Shown here piece after piece: positions 55,277 to 64,000 of a stretch of 64,000 bases of DNA. Position 1 is the stretch's first letter, and every line of letters starts with the position of its first letter. The notes under the pieces were generated by a model that made no database searches, was not told the origin of the DNA, and was given only the letters and a program-made list of their open reading frames with translations. Made by a program: the position numbers and the translations under genes. Location: the NCBI GenBank assembly GCA_963846855.1, contig CAWJXK010000007.1, positions 1 through 64,000 of the forward strand. Direction: 5' to 3'. This stretch comes from CAIWHR01 sp963846855. Lineage in GTDB: Bacteria > Pseudomonadota > Gammaproteobacteria > Burkholderiales > Casimicrobiaceae.

Positions 55277-57097
55277 TCATTTCGGCTTTCGTGTTGGCTC
55301 GACATCGAGGTACCGCCACAACTCCTGGCGAACGGGATGCGCCCGGTAGTTCAGAATCCACGGCTGCACCAGGTGGTCCTCGATTCGCCGCTCCATCAGC
55401 CGCCATGGGGCATAGGCGACCACGAGCTCGGTCATCCGGTCGAAGAGCATCGTGCGCTCCGGAGAATCGGGCAGCCTGCGCGCGGCGTCGAAGAGCTGAT
55501 CGAACGCGGGGAGACTGAAGCGCGCGTGATTCTCCTGCCCGACGTTCCCGCCGTAGAGAATCTGCATGAAGTTTTCGGCATCCGGGTAATCGGCGTTCCA
55601 GCCGTCGGTGCGCATCGGGATCTTTCCCTGCCGCGCCATTTTCCGCAGCTCCTGCTGGGCGTCCTTGCGAAACGCGATCTGCAGGCCGATCGCGTCCATG
55701 TCCTTCTTCCACAGCTCGTCCGCCTGCCGCTCGAACGACGTCGGCCGCGACCAGAGCGTCAGCACAAGGGGCCTGCCGTCGGGCATCTCGCGATAGCCAT
55801 CGCCGTCGCGGTCCTTGTAGCCGAACCGGTCCAGCAGCGCCCGCGCCGCAGCGGGGTCGTAGAGCTGAGCTTCGGTCTTTTGCGCCGGATCGTAGCCGAC
55901 GACATCGGGAGGAATCGGACCGGTGGCGGGAACGCCTCGCCCCTTGAGGATGACGCGGATGAACTCGCGCATGTCGAGTCCCATGCCGATCGCGCGGCGC
56001 AACGCGATCTTCTCTGGCGTGTAGCCGCCGACGACCGGGTCCTCCATGTTGAAGTAGGTGAAGCGCGTGTTCGGCCGCAGCAGGACCTCGTGGCGAATGC
56101 CCTTCGCCGCAAGCTCGGGGCGCAGGCTGCCGCCGGCCAGCGCCTCGTCGACGAAGCTCAGGGGCAGGACATCGAGCAGGTCGAGCTCGCGCTTCAGAAA
56201 GGCGAGCCACACGGCCTGTCCTTCCTCGATGACCGAGATTTCGATGCGGCCGGCGAACGGAAGCTTCCGGCCCGAGAGCGCCGCCGCGATCGATGCGGAT
56301 TCGGGCGGCACCGGTCCCGCCGGTGTGTAGACGAAATCGCGGTAGCCGGGATTGGCGACGAGCTCGATCTTCGAGCTGCGGCGGTAGTTGCCCAACATGT
56401 ACGGCCCGGTCCCGACCGGGTGCGCGCCGATATCGGAGCCGTAGGCCTCGACGACCTCGCGCGCGACAGGGGCGGTGTTGGGAATCGCGAACGCATACAG
56501 AAATCGCAGGTCGGGCTGTCTGAGGCGAAGCCGCAGTGTGTAGCGGTCCACGACCTCGATGCCGGGAATCGGAGCGTCGTAATCGAATTTTCCGGATTGC
56601 AGCGCCTTCGCCCGGGCTTCGCTCGCGCCGACGACCTTGCCATCGACGAGCCACAGCCAGGGACTCCTCACCGCAGGGTCAAGCAATCGCTTCAACGCGT
56701 ACGCCTGATCGCCGGCGGTAAGCTCGCGCTGCTTGCCTTTGAACGCTGCGTCCGGCGTGAAGTGGATCCCGTGCCGAAATCGGAAGACATACGTCGCGCC
56801 GCCATCCTCGACCGAGGGCATCGCGACGAGCGTGCGCGGCACGAGCTTCACCGGACGGACAAGGTAGTCGTAGTCCAGCATCGCATCGAAGATGTGATCG
56901 ATGATGCCGTCGGTTCCCGCGTCCGCGGAAAACTGCGGATCGAAGCTCATCTCCGCGCTCGTCAGCGCGACGTGCAGCGTCTTTGCCGGATCGGCGGCGA
57001 TCGCGGGGGAAGCGAAGGTCACCAGCGCGGAAAGCGTCGCGGCGGCGGCCCAGCGAATCGCGCAGTGGCCGCAGGCAAGTCGTGGGGTATCGCGCAT
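55277..57097 (-). CDS. Periplasmic oligopeptide-binding protein (ABC, DppA/OppA-like)
   Basis: 606 aa. Signal peptide (CAIRWAAAATLSALVTFASP, cleavage after AIA), then the SBP_bac_5 fold with TLHVALTSAEMSFDPQFSAD, FRFRHGIHFTPDAAF, VGTGPYMLGNYRR and late segments WNADYPDAENFMQILYGGNV. ATG 57097 is the only start giving a signal; longer frames are shadow. No permease genes are adjacent. It is head-to-head with the M14 carboxypeptidase gene (67 bp between starts), so a shared control region for peptide uptake and breakdown is likely. Confidence 0.9.
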   Translation of the reverse strand: MRDTPRLACGHCAIRWAAAATLSALVTFASPAIAADPAKTLHVALTSAEMSFDPQFSADAGTDGIIDHIFDAMLDYDYLVRPVKLVPRTLVAMPSVEDGGATYVFRFRHGIHFTPDAAFKGKQRELTAGDQAYALKRLLDPAVRSPWLWLVDGKVVGASEARAKALQSGKFDYDAPIPGIEVVDRYTLRLRLRQPDLRFLYAFAIPNTAPVAREVVEAYGSDIGAHPVGTGPYMLGNYRRSSKIELVANPGYRDFVYTPAGPVPPESASIAAALSGRKLPFAGRIEISVIEEGQAVWLAFLKRELDLLDVLPLSFVDEALAGGSLRPELAAKGIRHEVLLRPNTRFTYFNMEDPVVGGYTPEKIALRRAIGMGLDMREFIRVILKGRGVPATGPIPPDVVGYDPAQKTEAQLYDPAAARALLDRFGYKDRDGDGYREMPDGRPLVLTLWSRPTSFERQADELWKKDMDAIGLQIAFRKDAQQELRKMARQGKIPMRTDGWNADYPDAENFMQILYGGNVGQENHARFSLPAFDQLFDAARRLPDSPERTMLFDRMTELVVAYAPWRLMERRIEDHLVQPWILNYRAHPVRQELWRYLDVEPTRKPK

Positions 57098-57163
57098 CGT
57101 CCGTCCCGGTCGCGGTGTCCGGCATAATAGCGGCCCCGGAACGACAACCGCCCAGGACCCCGA

Positions 57164-58876
57164 ATGTTTCGCCAAAAATACCTCGACTACGCCGAGCTTT
57201 CGCAACAGCTCGCGGCCTGGTCGAAAAAACATCCCGACGTCGCCCGCGTGATCTCGATCGGGAAGAGCGCCGAAGGACGGGATATCCCGCTGCTCGTGAT
57301 CGGCCGCAACCCCGACGAAGGGCGCCCTGCGGTCTGGATCGACGGCAACATGCACGCCTCTGAGCTCTGCGGCTCGAGCGTGGCGCTCGCCATGGCCGAG
57401 GACATTCTCGCGCTTCACGACGGCGCGCTCGAAGTCGGCGGCAAGCCCTTCCCGGCGCACATGGCGGAGGCCATCAAGGAGACGCTGTTCTACGTCGTCC
57501 CGCGAATTTCTCCTGACGGGGCCGAGGAAGTGCTCAAGCGCGGCCGCTATGTCCGCTCGAGTCCGGTCAACGATCGCGCCAACAAGGGCCACGCCTACTG
57601 GGAGAGCGCCGACATCGATGGCGACGGCATCGCGGGCTACATGCGGCGCGAAGACCCGGACGGCGAGCTCGTGGAGATCCGCGACGATGCGGGACAGCGC
57701 CTCGATCCGCCGGTGATGGGCGCGCGAATGCCCGAGGACCCGGGCCCCTATTTCCGGCTCTATCCCGAGGGGCGCATCGCCAACTTCGATGGCAGGACGA
57801 TTCCGGCACCGTTCTTCCTCTCCGACAACCTGTACGACTTCAACCGGAATTTCCCGTACTCGTGGGCGCCGGAGCAGCAGCAGGTCGGCGCGGGACATTA
57901 TCCGGGCAGCGCGCCCGAGACGCGCGCGATCATGGAATTCGCGACCGGCCACCCGAACATCCTCGCGTGGCTCAACCTGCACACCTTCGGCGGCGTCCTC
58001 ATCCGGCCGCTCGGCGACAAGGCCGACACCAAGATGGACCCGGTGGATCTCGCGATCTACGAGCAGGTCGAGGCGTGGATGACCGAGCACACGGCCTACG
58101 CGACGGTGAGCGGCTTCCACGAGTTCCTCTACGAGCCCGAGAAGCCTCTCCACGGCGACCTGACCGATTACGCCTATCACCAGCGCGGCGCGCTCGCCTA
58201 CGTCATCGAGCTCTGGGATCTGTTCAAGCAGCTCGGGATCGAGCGCAAGAAGCCGTTCGTCGACCATTACGTCAAGTTCACGCGCAAGGACATGGTCGCG
58301 CTCGCCAGGTTCGACCGCGAGCAGAACAAGGGCCGCGTGTTCGGGCAATGGAAGAAGGTGACGCATCCGCAGCTGGGCGAAGTCGAGGTGAACGGATTCG
58401 ATCCGCGCGTTGGCGTCTGGAACCCGCCGTACGAGCGGATCGACGAGACCTGCCGCGCGCAGAGCGCCGCGTTCCTGCGCGTGGCGGCGCTCTTGCCGCG
58501 CGTCTCGATCGAAGTCGTGAAGCAGGAAAAAACAGGCGGGCATACGCGCATCGAGCTTCGCATCGTCAACCACGGCTACCTCAGCACCTTCGGCATGCCG
58601 TCCGCAAAGAACCTGCCGCACTCGGAAGTCCTTCGCCTCACGGCGCACGGGAAAGGCATCAAGGTCGTGGCGCCTGCCGAAGCGATCGTCGAGATCGGCC
58701 ATCTGGATGGTTGGGGAGGGGGCCTTTACGGCGGCCCCAGCATTTTCATGCCATGGACGCGTGGCAACGGGCACGAGCGGTTCGTGTCGATCGTCGCCGA
58801 AGGCCAAGGCACCCTCCAGGTGAAGGTCGGAAGCTGCCGCGTCGGATATCGTTCAGTGGACGTGGCGATCGGCTGA
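57164..58876 (+). CDS. M14-family zinc carboxypeptidase
   Basis: 570 aa, no signal peptide, so probably cytoplasmic or non-classically exported. The zinc site is MHASELCG (His-x-x-Glu, about residue 64) with a third His in WLNLHTFGGVLIRPL; the catalytic Glu region is YVIELWDLFKQLGI. A C-terminal domain of about 150 residues (VSIEVVKQEKTGGHTRIELR ...) is beta-rich. Releases C-terminal residues from peptides. Likely first gene of the peptide/hydroxyproline set that continues to 62552. Confidence 0.88.
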   Translation: MFRQKYLDYAELSQQLAAWSKKHPDVARVISIGKSAEGRDIPLLVIGRNPDEGRPAVWIDGNMHASELCGSSVALAMAEDILALHDGALEVGGKPFPAHMAEAIKETLFYVVPRISPDGAEEVLKRGRYVRSSPVNDRANKGHAYWESADIDGDGIAGYMRREDPDGELVEIRDDAGQRLDPPVMGARMPEDPGPYFRLYPEGRIANFDGRTIPAPFFLSDNLYDFNRNFPYSWAPEQQQVGAGHYPGSAPETRAIMEFATGHPNILAWLNLHTFGGVLIRPLGDKADTKMDPVDLAIYEQVEAWMTEHTAYATVSGFHEFLYEPEKPLHGDLTDYAYHQRGALAYVIELWDLFKQLGIERKKPFVDHYVKFTRKDMVALARFDREQNKGRVFGQWKKVTHPQLGEVEVNGFDPRVGVWNPPYERIDETCRAQSAAFLRVAALLPRVSIEVVKQEKTGGHTRIELRIVNHGYLSTFGMPSAKNLPHSEVLRLTAHGKGIKVVAPAEAIVEIGHLDGWGGGLYGGPSIFMPWTRGNGHERFVSIVAEGQGTLQVKVGSCRVGYRSVDVAIG

Positions 58877-58945
58877 CCACTCGGATGCTGCGCATCCGCG
58901 GCGCCCTTCACGATCCATGGCTTCCCTACCGGCGCTCTCGCTGAC

Positions 58946-59921
58946 GTGAATCCCGATCCGGGCATACCGACGCGCATCATCGACTCGCACACCGGCGGCG
59001 AGCCGACGCGCGTCGTCGTGAGCGGCGGCCCCGATCTCGGGCAGCGGCGGGATGGCGCAGCGCCGCGACCGCTTTCGCGACGCGCACGACGCGTGGCGCA
59101 AGGCGATCGTCAACGAGCCGCGCGGCTCCGATGTGATCGTGGGCGCGCTGCTGTGCGCGCCGGTCGACACCGCGAGCGCGTGCGGCGTGATCTTCTTCAA
59201 CAACGTCGGCTTCATCGGCATGTGCGGCCACGGAACGATCGGCGTGATCGCGACGCTCGCCCATCTCGGCCGGATCACGGCCGGAGCGCACCGGATCGAG
59301 ACGCCGGTCGGCGACGTGACGGCGACGCTGCACGCGGATGGCACCGTCACCGTCGCCAACGTGCCGTCGTATCGGCATCTGACGCAGGTCAGCGTCAGTG
59401 TTCCGGGCCACGGCGTGGTGCACGGCGACGTCGCGTGGGGCGGCAACTGGTTCTTCCTGTGCGCCGAGCACGGCCTGGCGCTCGAATCCGGCCGCGTCGC
59501 CGAGCTGACGGCATTCGCGACGCGCGTGCGCGACGCGCTGCGGCGACAGGGCGTGACTGGCGCTGCCGGCGCGGAAATCGATCACGTGGAGCTCTTCGGA
59601 CCGCCGACGGATCCGCGTAACGACGCCCGCAATTTCGTGCTCTGCCCCGGCGGCGCCTACGACCGTTCGCCCTGCGGCACGGGCACCAGCGCGAAGCTCG
59701 CCTGCCTCGCCGCCGACGGCAAGCTCGCGCCGGGCGCCGCGTGGCGCCAGGAAAGCGTGATCGGCAGCGTGTTCACGGGCCGCTACGCGCTGCCGCCCGG
59801 GTCGCTTCCAGGCGTTCCCGCAAGCGCGGTACTGCCCCAGATTCACGGCCGCGCGTTCGTCACGCTTGACGCGAACCTCGTGTTCGACCCCGCGGATTCT
59901 TTCGCGTGGGGCTTGGCTTGA
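58946..59921 (+). pseudogene. Frameshifted 4-hydroxyproline-epimerase / proline-racemase-like gene
   Basis: The N terminus (IIDSHTGGEPTRVVV then GGPDLG) reads from GTG 58946 until a GGG run at 59039-59041. Removing one G gives GSGGMAQRRDRF and then the frame continues, intact to the stop at 59919-59921. Both catalytic Cys motifs are present: MCGHGTIGVI and SPCGTGTSAKLACL. This class inverts trans-4-hydroxy-L-proline to cis-4-hydroxy-D-proline or proline enantiomers. The break lies in a homopolymer, so a sequencing error is quite possible. It sits 8 bp ahead of a D-amino-acid oxidoreductase, the usual partner. Confidence 0.8.
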
Positions 59922-59928
59922 CGCGCTC

Positions 59929-61251
59929 GTGAGCGTCAGCGCGTCGCCGCTGCAGGCGCCGGCCGCGACGGAGCGATCGATCGAGGTGCTGGTGATCGGC
60001 GCCGGCATCGTCGGCGTCGCGATCGCCCTGCGCCTGCAGCGCGAAGGCCGCGACGTGCTGCTGATCGACCGGGAGTGCGTGGCCGCGCAGGCGAGCCGCG
60101 GCAACGCAGGTGCGCTCGCGTTCTCCGACATCCTGCCGCTTGCTTCCCCGGGCATCCTGCGCAAGGCGCCGCGCTGGCTGCTCGACCCGCTGGGTCCGCT
60201 CGCGATCCGGCCCGGCTACCTGCCGCGAATCGCACCGTGGCTCGTCCGCTTCTGGCGCGCGAGCCAACCGGATCGCGTCCGCGCGAGCACCGCCGCGCAG
60301 GCGTCGTTGATGGACCTGTCGGCGGCCGAGACGCCGCTGCTCCTCGCCGCGGCGGGCGCCGCGCACATGTTGCGCAGCGACGGTGTGCTGCACCTCTATG
60401 AAAGCGAGGCCGAGCACGCTGCGTCGCAGCCCGGCTGGCAGGCCCGCGCCGATCACGGCATCGCGTTCACGCCGCTGCACGGCCCGGCGGCGATCGCCGA
60501 GCTGCAGCCGGGCTTGAGCCCGGCGCTGGTGGCGGCGACCTTCGTGCCCGGATGGAAGACGGTCAGCGATCCGTTGCTGGTGACCGAAGCACTGGCGCGC
60601 CAGTTCGAGCGGCAGGGCGGTCGGATTCGTCGCGCGGAGGCGATGTCGCTCGCGCCCGGCACGGACGCCGTCGCCGTTTCGCTTCGCGAAGGGCCCGCAT
60701 TGCTCGCGCGTCGCGTGGTGATCGCCGCCGGCGCGTGGTCACATCATCTCGTGCGCACGCTCGGCGAGCGCATTCCGCTCGAAACCGAGCGCGGGTACAA
60801 CACGACGCTGCCGGTGGGAGCATTCGATCTGAAGCGCCAGCTCACGTTCGGCGGGCATGGTTTCGTCGTCACGCCGCTCGAATGCGGCGTGCGTGTGGGC
60901 GGCGCCGTCGAGTTCGCCGGGCTCGACGCGCCTCCCAACTTCGCGCGCGCGGGTTCGCTGCTCGCCAAGGCGAAGCGATTCATGCCGGAGCTTCGCACCG
61001 AAGGCGGCAGCGTATGGATGGGCTTTCGTCCCTCGCTGCCCGATTCTCTCCCGGCAATCGGACCGGCAATGGCGGACGAGCGCGTGGTTTACGCGTTCGG
61101 CCACGGCCACCTCGGATTGACGCAGGCCGCGGCAACCGCGCGCATCGTCGCCGATCTCATTGCCGGGCGACCGGCGGCGGTGGATCTCGCGCCGTTCCGT
61201 CCGCAGCGATTCCATTCCGCACGCTCGACCCGCTCCAAGGAAAACCAATGA
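59929..61251 (+). CDS. FAD-dependent D-amino-acid (D-hydroxyproline-type) oxidoreductase
   Basis: 440 aa from GTG 59929. Dinucleotide-binding motif VLVIGAGIVGVAIALRLQRE at about residue 20, ASRGNAGALAF in the DadA-like pattern, and C-terminal GHGHLGLTQAAATARIVADL. DadA-like enzymes oxidise D-amino acids to imino/keto acids, feeding electrons to quinones. With the epimerase before it, the likely substrate is cis-4-hydroxy-D-proline or D-proline. The stop overlaps the next ATG by four bases. Confidence 0.88.
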   Translation: MSVSASPLQAPAATERSIEVLVIGAGIVGVAIALRLQREGRDVLLIDRECVAAQASRGNAGALAFSDILPLASPGILRKAPRWLLDPLGPLAIRPGYLPRIAPWLVRFWRASQPDRVRASTAAQASLMDLSAAETPLLLAAAGAAHMLRSDGVLHLYESEAEHAASQPGWQARADHGIAFTPLHGPAAIAELQPGLSPALVAATFVPGWKTVSDPLLVTEALARQFERQGGRIRRAEAMSLAPGTDAVAVSLREGPALLARRVVIAAGAWSHHLVRTLGERIPLETERGYNTTLPVGAFDLKRQLTFGGHGFVVTPLECGVRVGGAVEFAGLDAPPNFARAGSLLAKAKRFMPELRTEGGSVWMGFRPSLPDSLPAIGPAMADERVVYAFGHGHLGLTQAAATARIVADLIAGRPAAVDLAPFRPQRFHSARSTRSKENQ

Positions 61252-62552
61252 CCACGACCTTCCGCACGCTGGCCCGCGTCCGCCATCACGGCATGGAACT
61301 CATCGACCACGAATTCACCGTACCACTCGACCACCAGCAGCCAAAGGGCGAATCGCTGTCCATTTTCGCGCGGGCGATCAAGCGCGGCGATCAAGCGGAT
61401 GCGCAAAAGCCATGGCTGGTCTTTCTCCAGGGCGGCCCGGGATTTCCGGGACCGCGGCCGCTCGCCAACACGGGCTGGGTGAAGCGCGCGATCGATGACT
61501 ACCACGTATTGCTGCTCGATTCGCGCGGCAATGGACGGAGCTCGGTCGTGCTGCCGCAAACCCTGGCGCGGCGTGGCGACGCGCGCGCGCAGGCCGATTA
61601 TCTGATGCACTTTCGCGCCGACAGCATCGTGCGCGACGCCGAAGTGATCCGGTGCGTGCTCGTCGGGGAAGCCGAGCCGTGGAGCGTGCTCGGTCAGAGC
61701 TACGGCGGGTTCTGCGCGGTGCATTACCTGTCAGCGCATCCGCACGGCCTGCGCGAGGTCTTCATCACCGGCGGCCTGCCGCCGCTCACCGGCAACGTCG
61801 ACGACTACTATCGGCACACGTATCCCGAGGTGCAACGCAAGACGGGCAAATTCTTCGCGCGCTATCCCGCCGATCACGAGCTCTGCGCGCGAATCATGGA
61901 GCACCTGCACAAGCATGAGGTGACGCTGCCGACGGGCGGGCGACTGACCGTGCGCCGATTCCAGCAGGTCGGCTTCGCGCTGGGCATGGATGACGGCAAC
62001 GAGAATCTGCACTACCTGCTGGAGAGCGCGTTCTGCCGCGGTGCGAACGGCGACGAGCTCAGCTTGCCGTTCCTGCGCGCGCTCGAGAACGCACAACCGT
62101 TCGAGACCCATCCGATCTTCGCGGTGCTGCACGAGATGTGCTACACGCAGGGCGCCGCCGCGCGCTGGTCGGCGGAGCGCGTGCGCGCCGAGTTTCCCGA
62201 CATGGCGTGGGCGCCGGGGCGGCCGCCGTCGTTCACCGGCGAGATGATCTACCCGTGGATGTTCGAGGACTACGCCGGGCTGCGGCCGCTGCGCGAGGTC
62301 GCCGACCTGCTCGCCGCGGAGGAGCGCTGGCCGATGCTGTACGACCCGGCGCAGCTCGCGCGGAACACGGTGCCGTGCGTCGCCGCGATCTACGCGGAGG
62401 ACATGTACGTGCCGCGCGCGCTGTCGGAGCAGACCGCGGCGTCAATCAGCGGCATGAAGGCATGGCTCACCAACGAATACGAGCACAACGGCCTCCGCGC
62501 GAGCGACGCGGTGTTCGAGCGGCTGCTCGCGCTGCAGCGGGAGAAGGTCTAG
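61248..62552 (+). CDS. Prolyl-iminopeptidase-like S33 peptidase
   Basis: 434 aa. Oxyanion motif LQGGPGFPGPRP, nucleophile elbow LGQSYGGFCAVHYLSAHPHG (Ser about 151), and terminal His in the region NEYEHNGLRASD. Family S33 enzymes remove N-terminal proline or hydroxyproline. Translationally coupled (ATGA) to the oxidoreductase, so M14 peptidase, epimerase, oxidoreductase and this enzyme make sense as one pathway. Confidence 0.88.
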   Translation: MTTTFRTLARVRHHGMELIDHEFTVPLDHQQPKGESLSIFARAIKRGDQADAQKPWLVFLQGGPGFPGPRPLANTGWVKRAIDDYHVLLLDSRGNGRSSVVLPQTLARRGDARAQADYLMHFRADSIVRDAEVIRCVLVGEAEPWSVLGQSYGGFCAVHYLSAHPHGLREVFITGGLPPLTGNVDDYYRHTYPEVQRKTGKFFARYPADHELCARIMEHLHKHEVTLPTGGRLTVRRFQQVGFALGMDDGNENLHYLLESAFCRGANGDELSLPFLRALENAQPFETHPIFAVLHEMCYTQGAAARWSAERVRAEFPDMAWAPGRPPSFTGEMIYPWMFEDYAGLRPLREVADLLAAEERWPMLYDPAQLARNTVPCVAAIYAEDMYVPRALSEQTAASISGMKAWLTNEYEHNGLRASDAVFERLLALQREKV

Positions 62553-62806
62553 CGAAGCGTCGTCGCGACGGCGCCAATGGCTTGTCTGCTACCCACAGCA
62601 ACAGGCCCTACGCTGGCAACGCCACGACGCTCGGCGTGCGCATGTTCTGAGCCCGATGCGGCCCGGATGCACGCCGCGCCATGGACACTCGAGCGCGTGC
62701 TGCGACGCACAAGCCGCTGATCTCGGCGATCTTTGATGCTCGTCAACAAGGTGCCCGTGGAATGGGAGTAACCGGTCGATGGTCGGAAGGCCAAAAGGAG
62801 GTTCTC

Positions 62807-62998
62807 ATGAGTTTCCTGAGTCTAGTGGTTTTTGCGACGATGTTTGCCACGATCGTGGCCCTCGTTCTTGGAGTTGCCTCCATGGCGCGCGACGGCGAGG
62901 TTGGCCATCTGGATAGTGAGCATTGGATGGCGATGCGGGTCTTCCTGCAGGTGACAGCGGTGGTGGCGCTGGTGGGGGCGTTCTACGCCGCAACCTGA
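62807..62998 (+). CDS. Small two-helix membrane protein (HIG1/twin-TM-like)
   Basis: 63 aa. Two helices (LSLVVFATMFATIVALVLGV and VFLQVTAVVALVGAFYAAT) with a charged loop and an MRVFLQ motif like that of HIG1/twin-TM proteins linked to cytochrome oxidase supercomplexes. An AAAAGGAGG site precedes the ATG. It lies 66 bp before the FCSD-like gene and both have lower GC than the rest of the window. Confidence 0.7.
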   Translation: MSFLSLVVFATMFATIVALVLGVASMARDGEVGHLDSEHWMAMRVFLQVTAVVALVGAFYAAT

Positions 62999-63064
62999 CT
63001 GTCTACGCAGCCTGCTGCAGACTGGCGGCCTGTTGCACTTGAACAATCAAAAGGGAGGACGAGC

Positions 63065-64000
63065 ATGAGTGACCGCATCAATCGACGTGATTTTCTGAAA
63101 ATGAGCAGCGCCGTTGCGGCAGGTGGCGCAGCAGTCATGACGGGCTGTACCACGGCCGGAGGCGGCGCCACCCAAACGCCTGCGTCCGTAGGCTTCAAAG
63201 CCGACCTTCCGAAGGCCAGAGGGCCTCGCCTGGTGGTGGTTGGCGGCGGGACCTCGGGGCTGACCATTGCCAAGTACGCGAAGAAGGAATACCCGAAATT
63301 CGACGTCGTGTTGGTGGACAAGCGCGACATGTACTCGTCCTGTTTCTCCAGCAACCTGTGGTATGCGGGACTGATCAACCTGGAGTTTCTGGCCGATCAC
63401 AGTTTCCTCGATGCCGCGCGCAACAACCAATATATCTACTTCAATGCCACCGCCACGGGATTGGACCGCGCCGGGCGCAGGCTCGTCACCAGCGAGGGCG
63501 AGATCGACTACGATTTCCTCGTTTTGGCGCCGGGCATCTCCTACGACTATGCCCGTATCGGCGTCAAGGACGTGGAGACCATTACAGCGCTGCGAACCGC
63601 CTATCCCCCCGGCTTCATTTCGCCAACTGAGCACGTCACGATCCGGCGCAAGGTGCAGGAGTTCGAAGGCGGCGTATTCGTGCAGTGCGTACCCTCCGGC
63701 AACTACCGATGTCTGCCCGCGCCCTACGAGCGCGCCTGCATGATTGCCTCCCACTTCAAGAAGAACAAGATCAAAGCCAAGGTGCTGGTGCTCGACGCCA
63801 ATCCGGACATCACCATCAAGAAGGCGGGGTTCCACGCCGCCTTCAATGAACTGTACAAAGATACTATCGAATACAAACCCGGCGTCGAGATCACCAGCGT
63901 CGATCTGGAGAAGAAGTTTCTCAAGACCGATTTCGACACCTACCATTTCGACGACGCCGCCATCTATCCCGGTGTGCGCGCCTCGACCCTGATCGAGCAT
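63065..64000 (+). CDS. FCSD/SQR-like flavoprotein with Tat signal (partial, runs off the window)
   Basis: 312 residues to the window edge; no stop seen. Tat signal RINRRDFLKMSSAVAAGGAA followed by lipobox-like MTGC, FAD site RLVVVGGGTSGLTIAKYAKK, Cys in SSCFSSNLWYAG (active-site region) and YERACMIASHFKKNKIKAKV then LVLDANPDIT. This is a flavocytochrome-c / sulfide:quinone-type oxidoreductase, distinct from the broken FccB at 49034. No cytochrome gene is seen before it. The start follows GGGAGGACGAGC. Confidence 0.88.
   Translation, partial: MSDRINRRDFLKMSSAVAAGGAAVMTGCTTAGGGATQTPASVGFKADLPKARGPRLVVVGGGTSGLTIAKYAKKEYPKFDVVLVDKRDMYSSCFSSNLWYAGLINLEFLADHSFLDAARNNQYIYFNATATGLDRAGRRLVTSEGEIDYDFLVLAPGISYDYARIGVKDVETITALRTAYPPGFISPTEHVTIRRKVQEFEGGVFVQCVPSGNYRCLPAPYERACMIASHFKKNKIKAKVLVLDANPDITIKKAGFHAAFNELYKDTIEYKPGVEITSVDLEKKFLKTDFDTYHFDDAAIYPGVRASTLIEH

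Noticed and set aside
57098..58807. N-terminal extension of the peptide-binding protein frame to 1176 residues
   Set aside because: Antisense to the M14 peptidase; the signal peptide begins at 57097.
63047..64000. 317-codon minus-strand frame at the right edge
   Set aside because: Opposite the FCSD-like flavoprotein, whose + strand translation has Tat signal and FAD motif.

Overview
The window looks like about 64 kb of chromosome from a high-GC, Gram-negative proteobacterium, most likely a betaproteobacterium. The evidence is the gene order pcnB-folK-deoxynucleoside kinase-panB-panC, the order icd / cold-shock gene / clpS-clpA, a Bug-type tripartite-tricarboxylate receptor, an IPTL-CTERM surface protein and pervasive G/C at third codon positions. 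The last ~1.2 kb is visibly less GC-rich. I found no rRNA, tRNA, CRISPR array, insertion sequence or prophage. Strong third-position GC gives almost every gene long open shadow frames on the other strand; those are left out.

Layout. 0-6.2 kb: exported copper amine oxidase, a frameshifted small exported protein, and a large IPTL-CTERM surface protein with Calx-beta and choice-of-anchor repeats. 6.4-9.3 kb: an ECF sigma factor translationally coupled to a membrane Ser/Thr kinase, with the wreck of a virginiamycin-B-lyase-like propeller gene beside it. 9.8-14.9 kb: a four-gene operon of unknown membrane proteins (one GNAT, one ankyrin plus adhesin-like domains), then small proteins with DUF3330-like and DUF3175-like domains. 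15-22.7 kb: diiron ferritin-like protein, acyltransferase, ketopantoate-reductase-like protein, RidA, an LpxD paralogue with a glycosyltransferase, an SDR and a quinone oxidoreductase. 22.9-29.2 kb: acyl-CoA ligase, frameshifted MFS transporter, dnaE. 29.2-37.2 kb: lipoprotein, hydrolase, DMT exporter, then a MacAB-like export operon (adaptor, ATPase, two permeases) whose permease genes are separated by a 212-bp tandem repeat, then a second DMT exporter.

37.3-42.8 kb: Bug receptor and the pantothenate/folate/RNA-tailing operon; between them lie tandem copies of the panC 3' end with palindromic hairpins. 43.2-47.9 kb: isocitrate dehydrogenase, cold-shock protein, ClpS and ClpA. 48-49.9 kb: an unknown exported protein and a flavocytochrome-c sulfide-dehydrogenase-like cluster whose flavoprotein gene is frameshifted and has lost its middle. 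50.5-55.1 kb: isocitrate lyase (paired functionally with icd at the TCA/glyoxylate branch point), an S10 peptidase, a frameshifted thpR and a sulfurtransferase. 55.3-62.6 kb: peptide-binding protein facing an operon-like run of M14 carboxypeptidase, 4-hydroxyproline-epimerase-like protein (frameshifted), D-amino-acid oxidoreductase and prolyl iminopeptidase, which together read as a route for (hydroxy)proline-containing peptides. The window ends inside a second, different FCSD-like flavoprotein.

Five genes carry single-base frameshifts (2129-2622, 24493-25765, 49034-49610, 53716-54256, 58946-59921). Several lie in G/C runs, so uncorrected sequencing indels are a live alternative to real pseudogenes.
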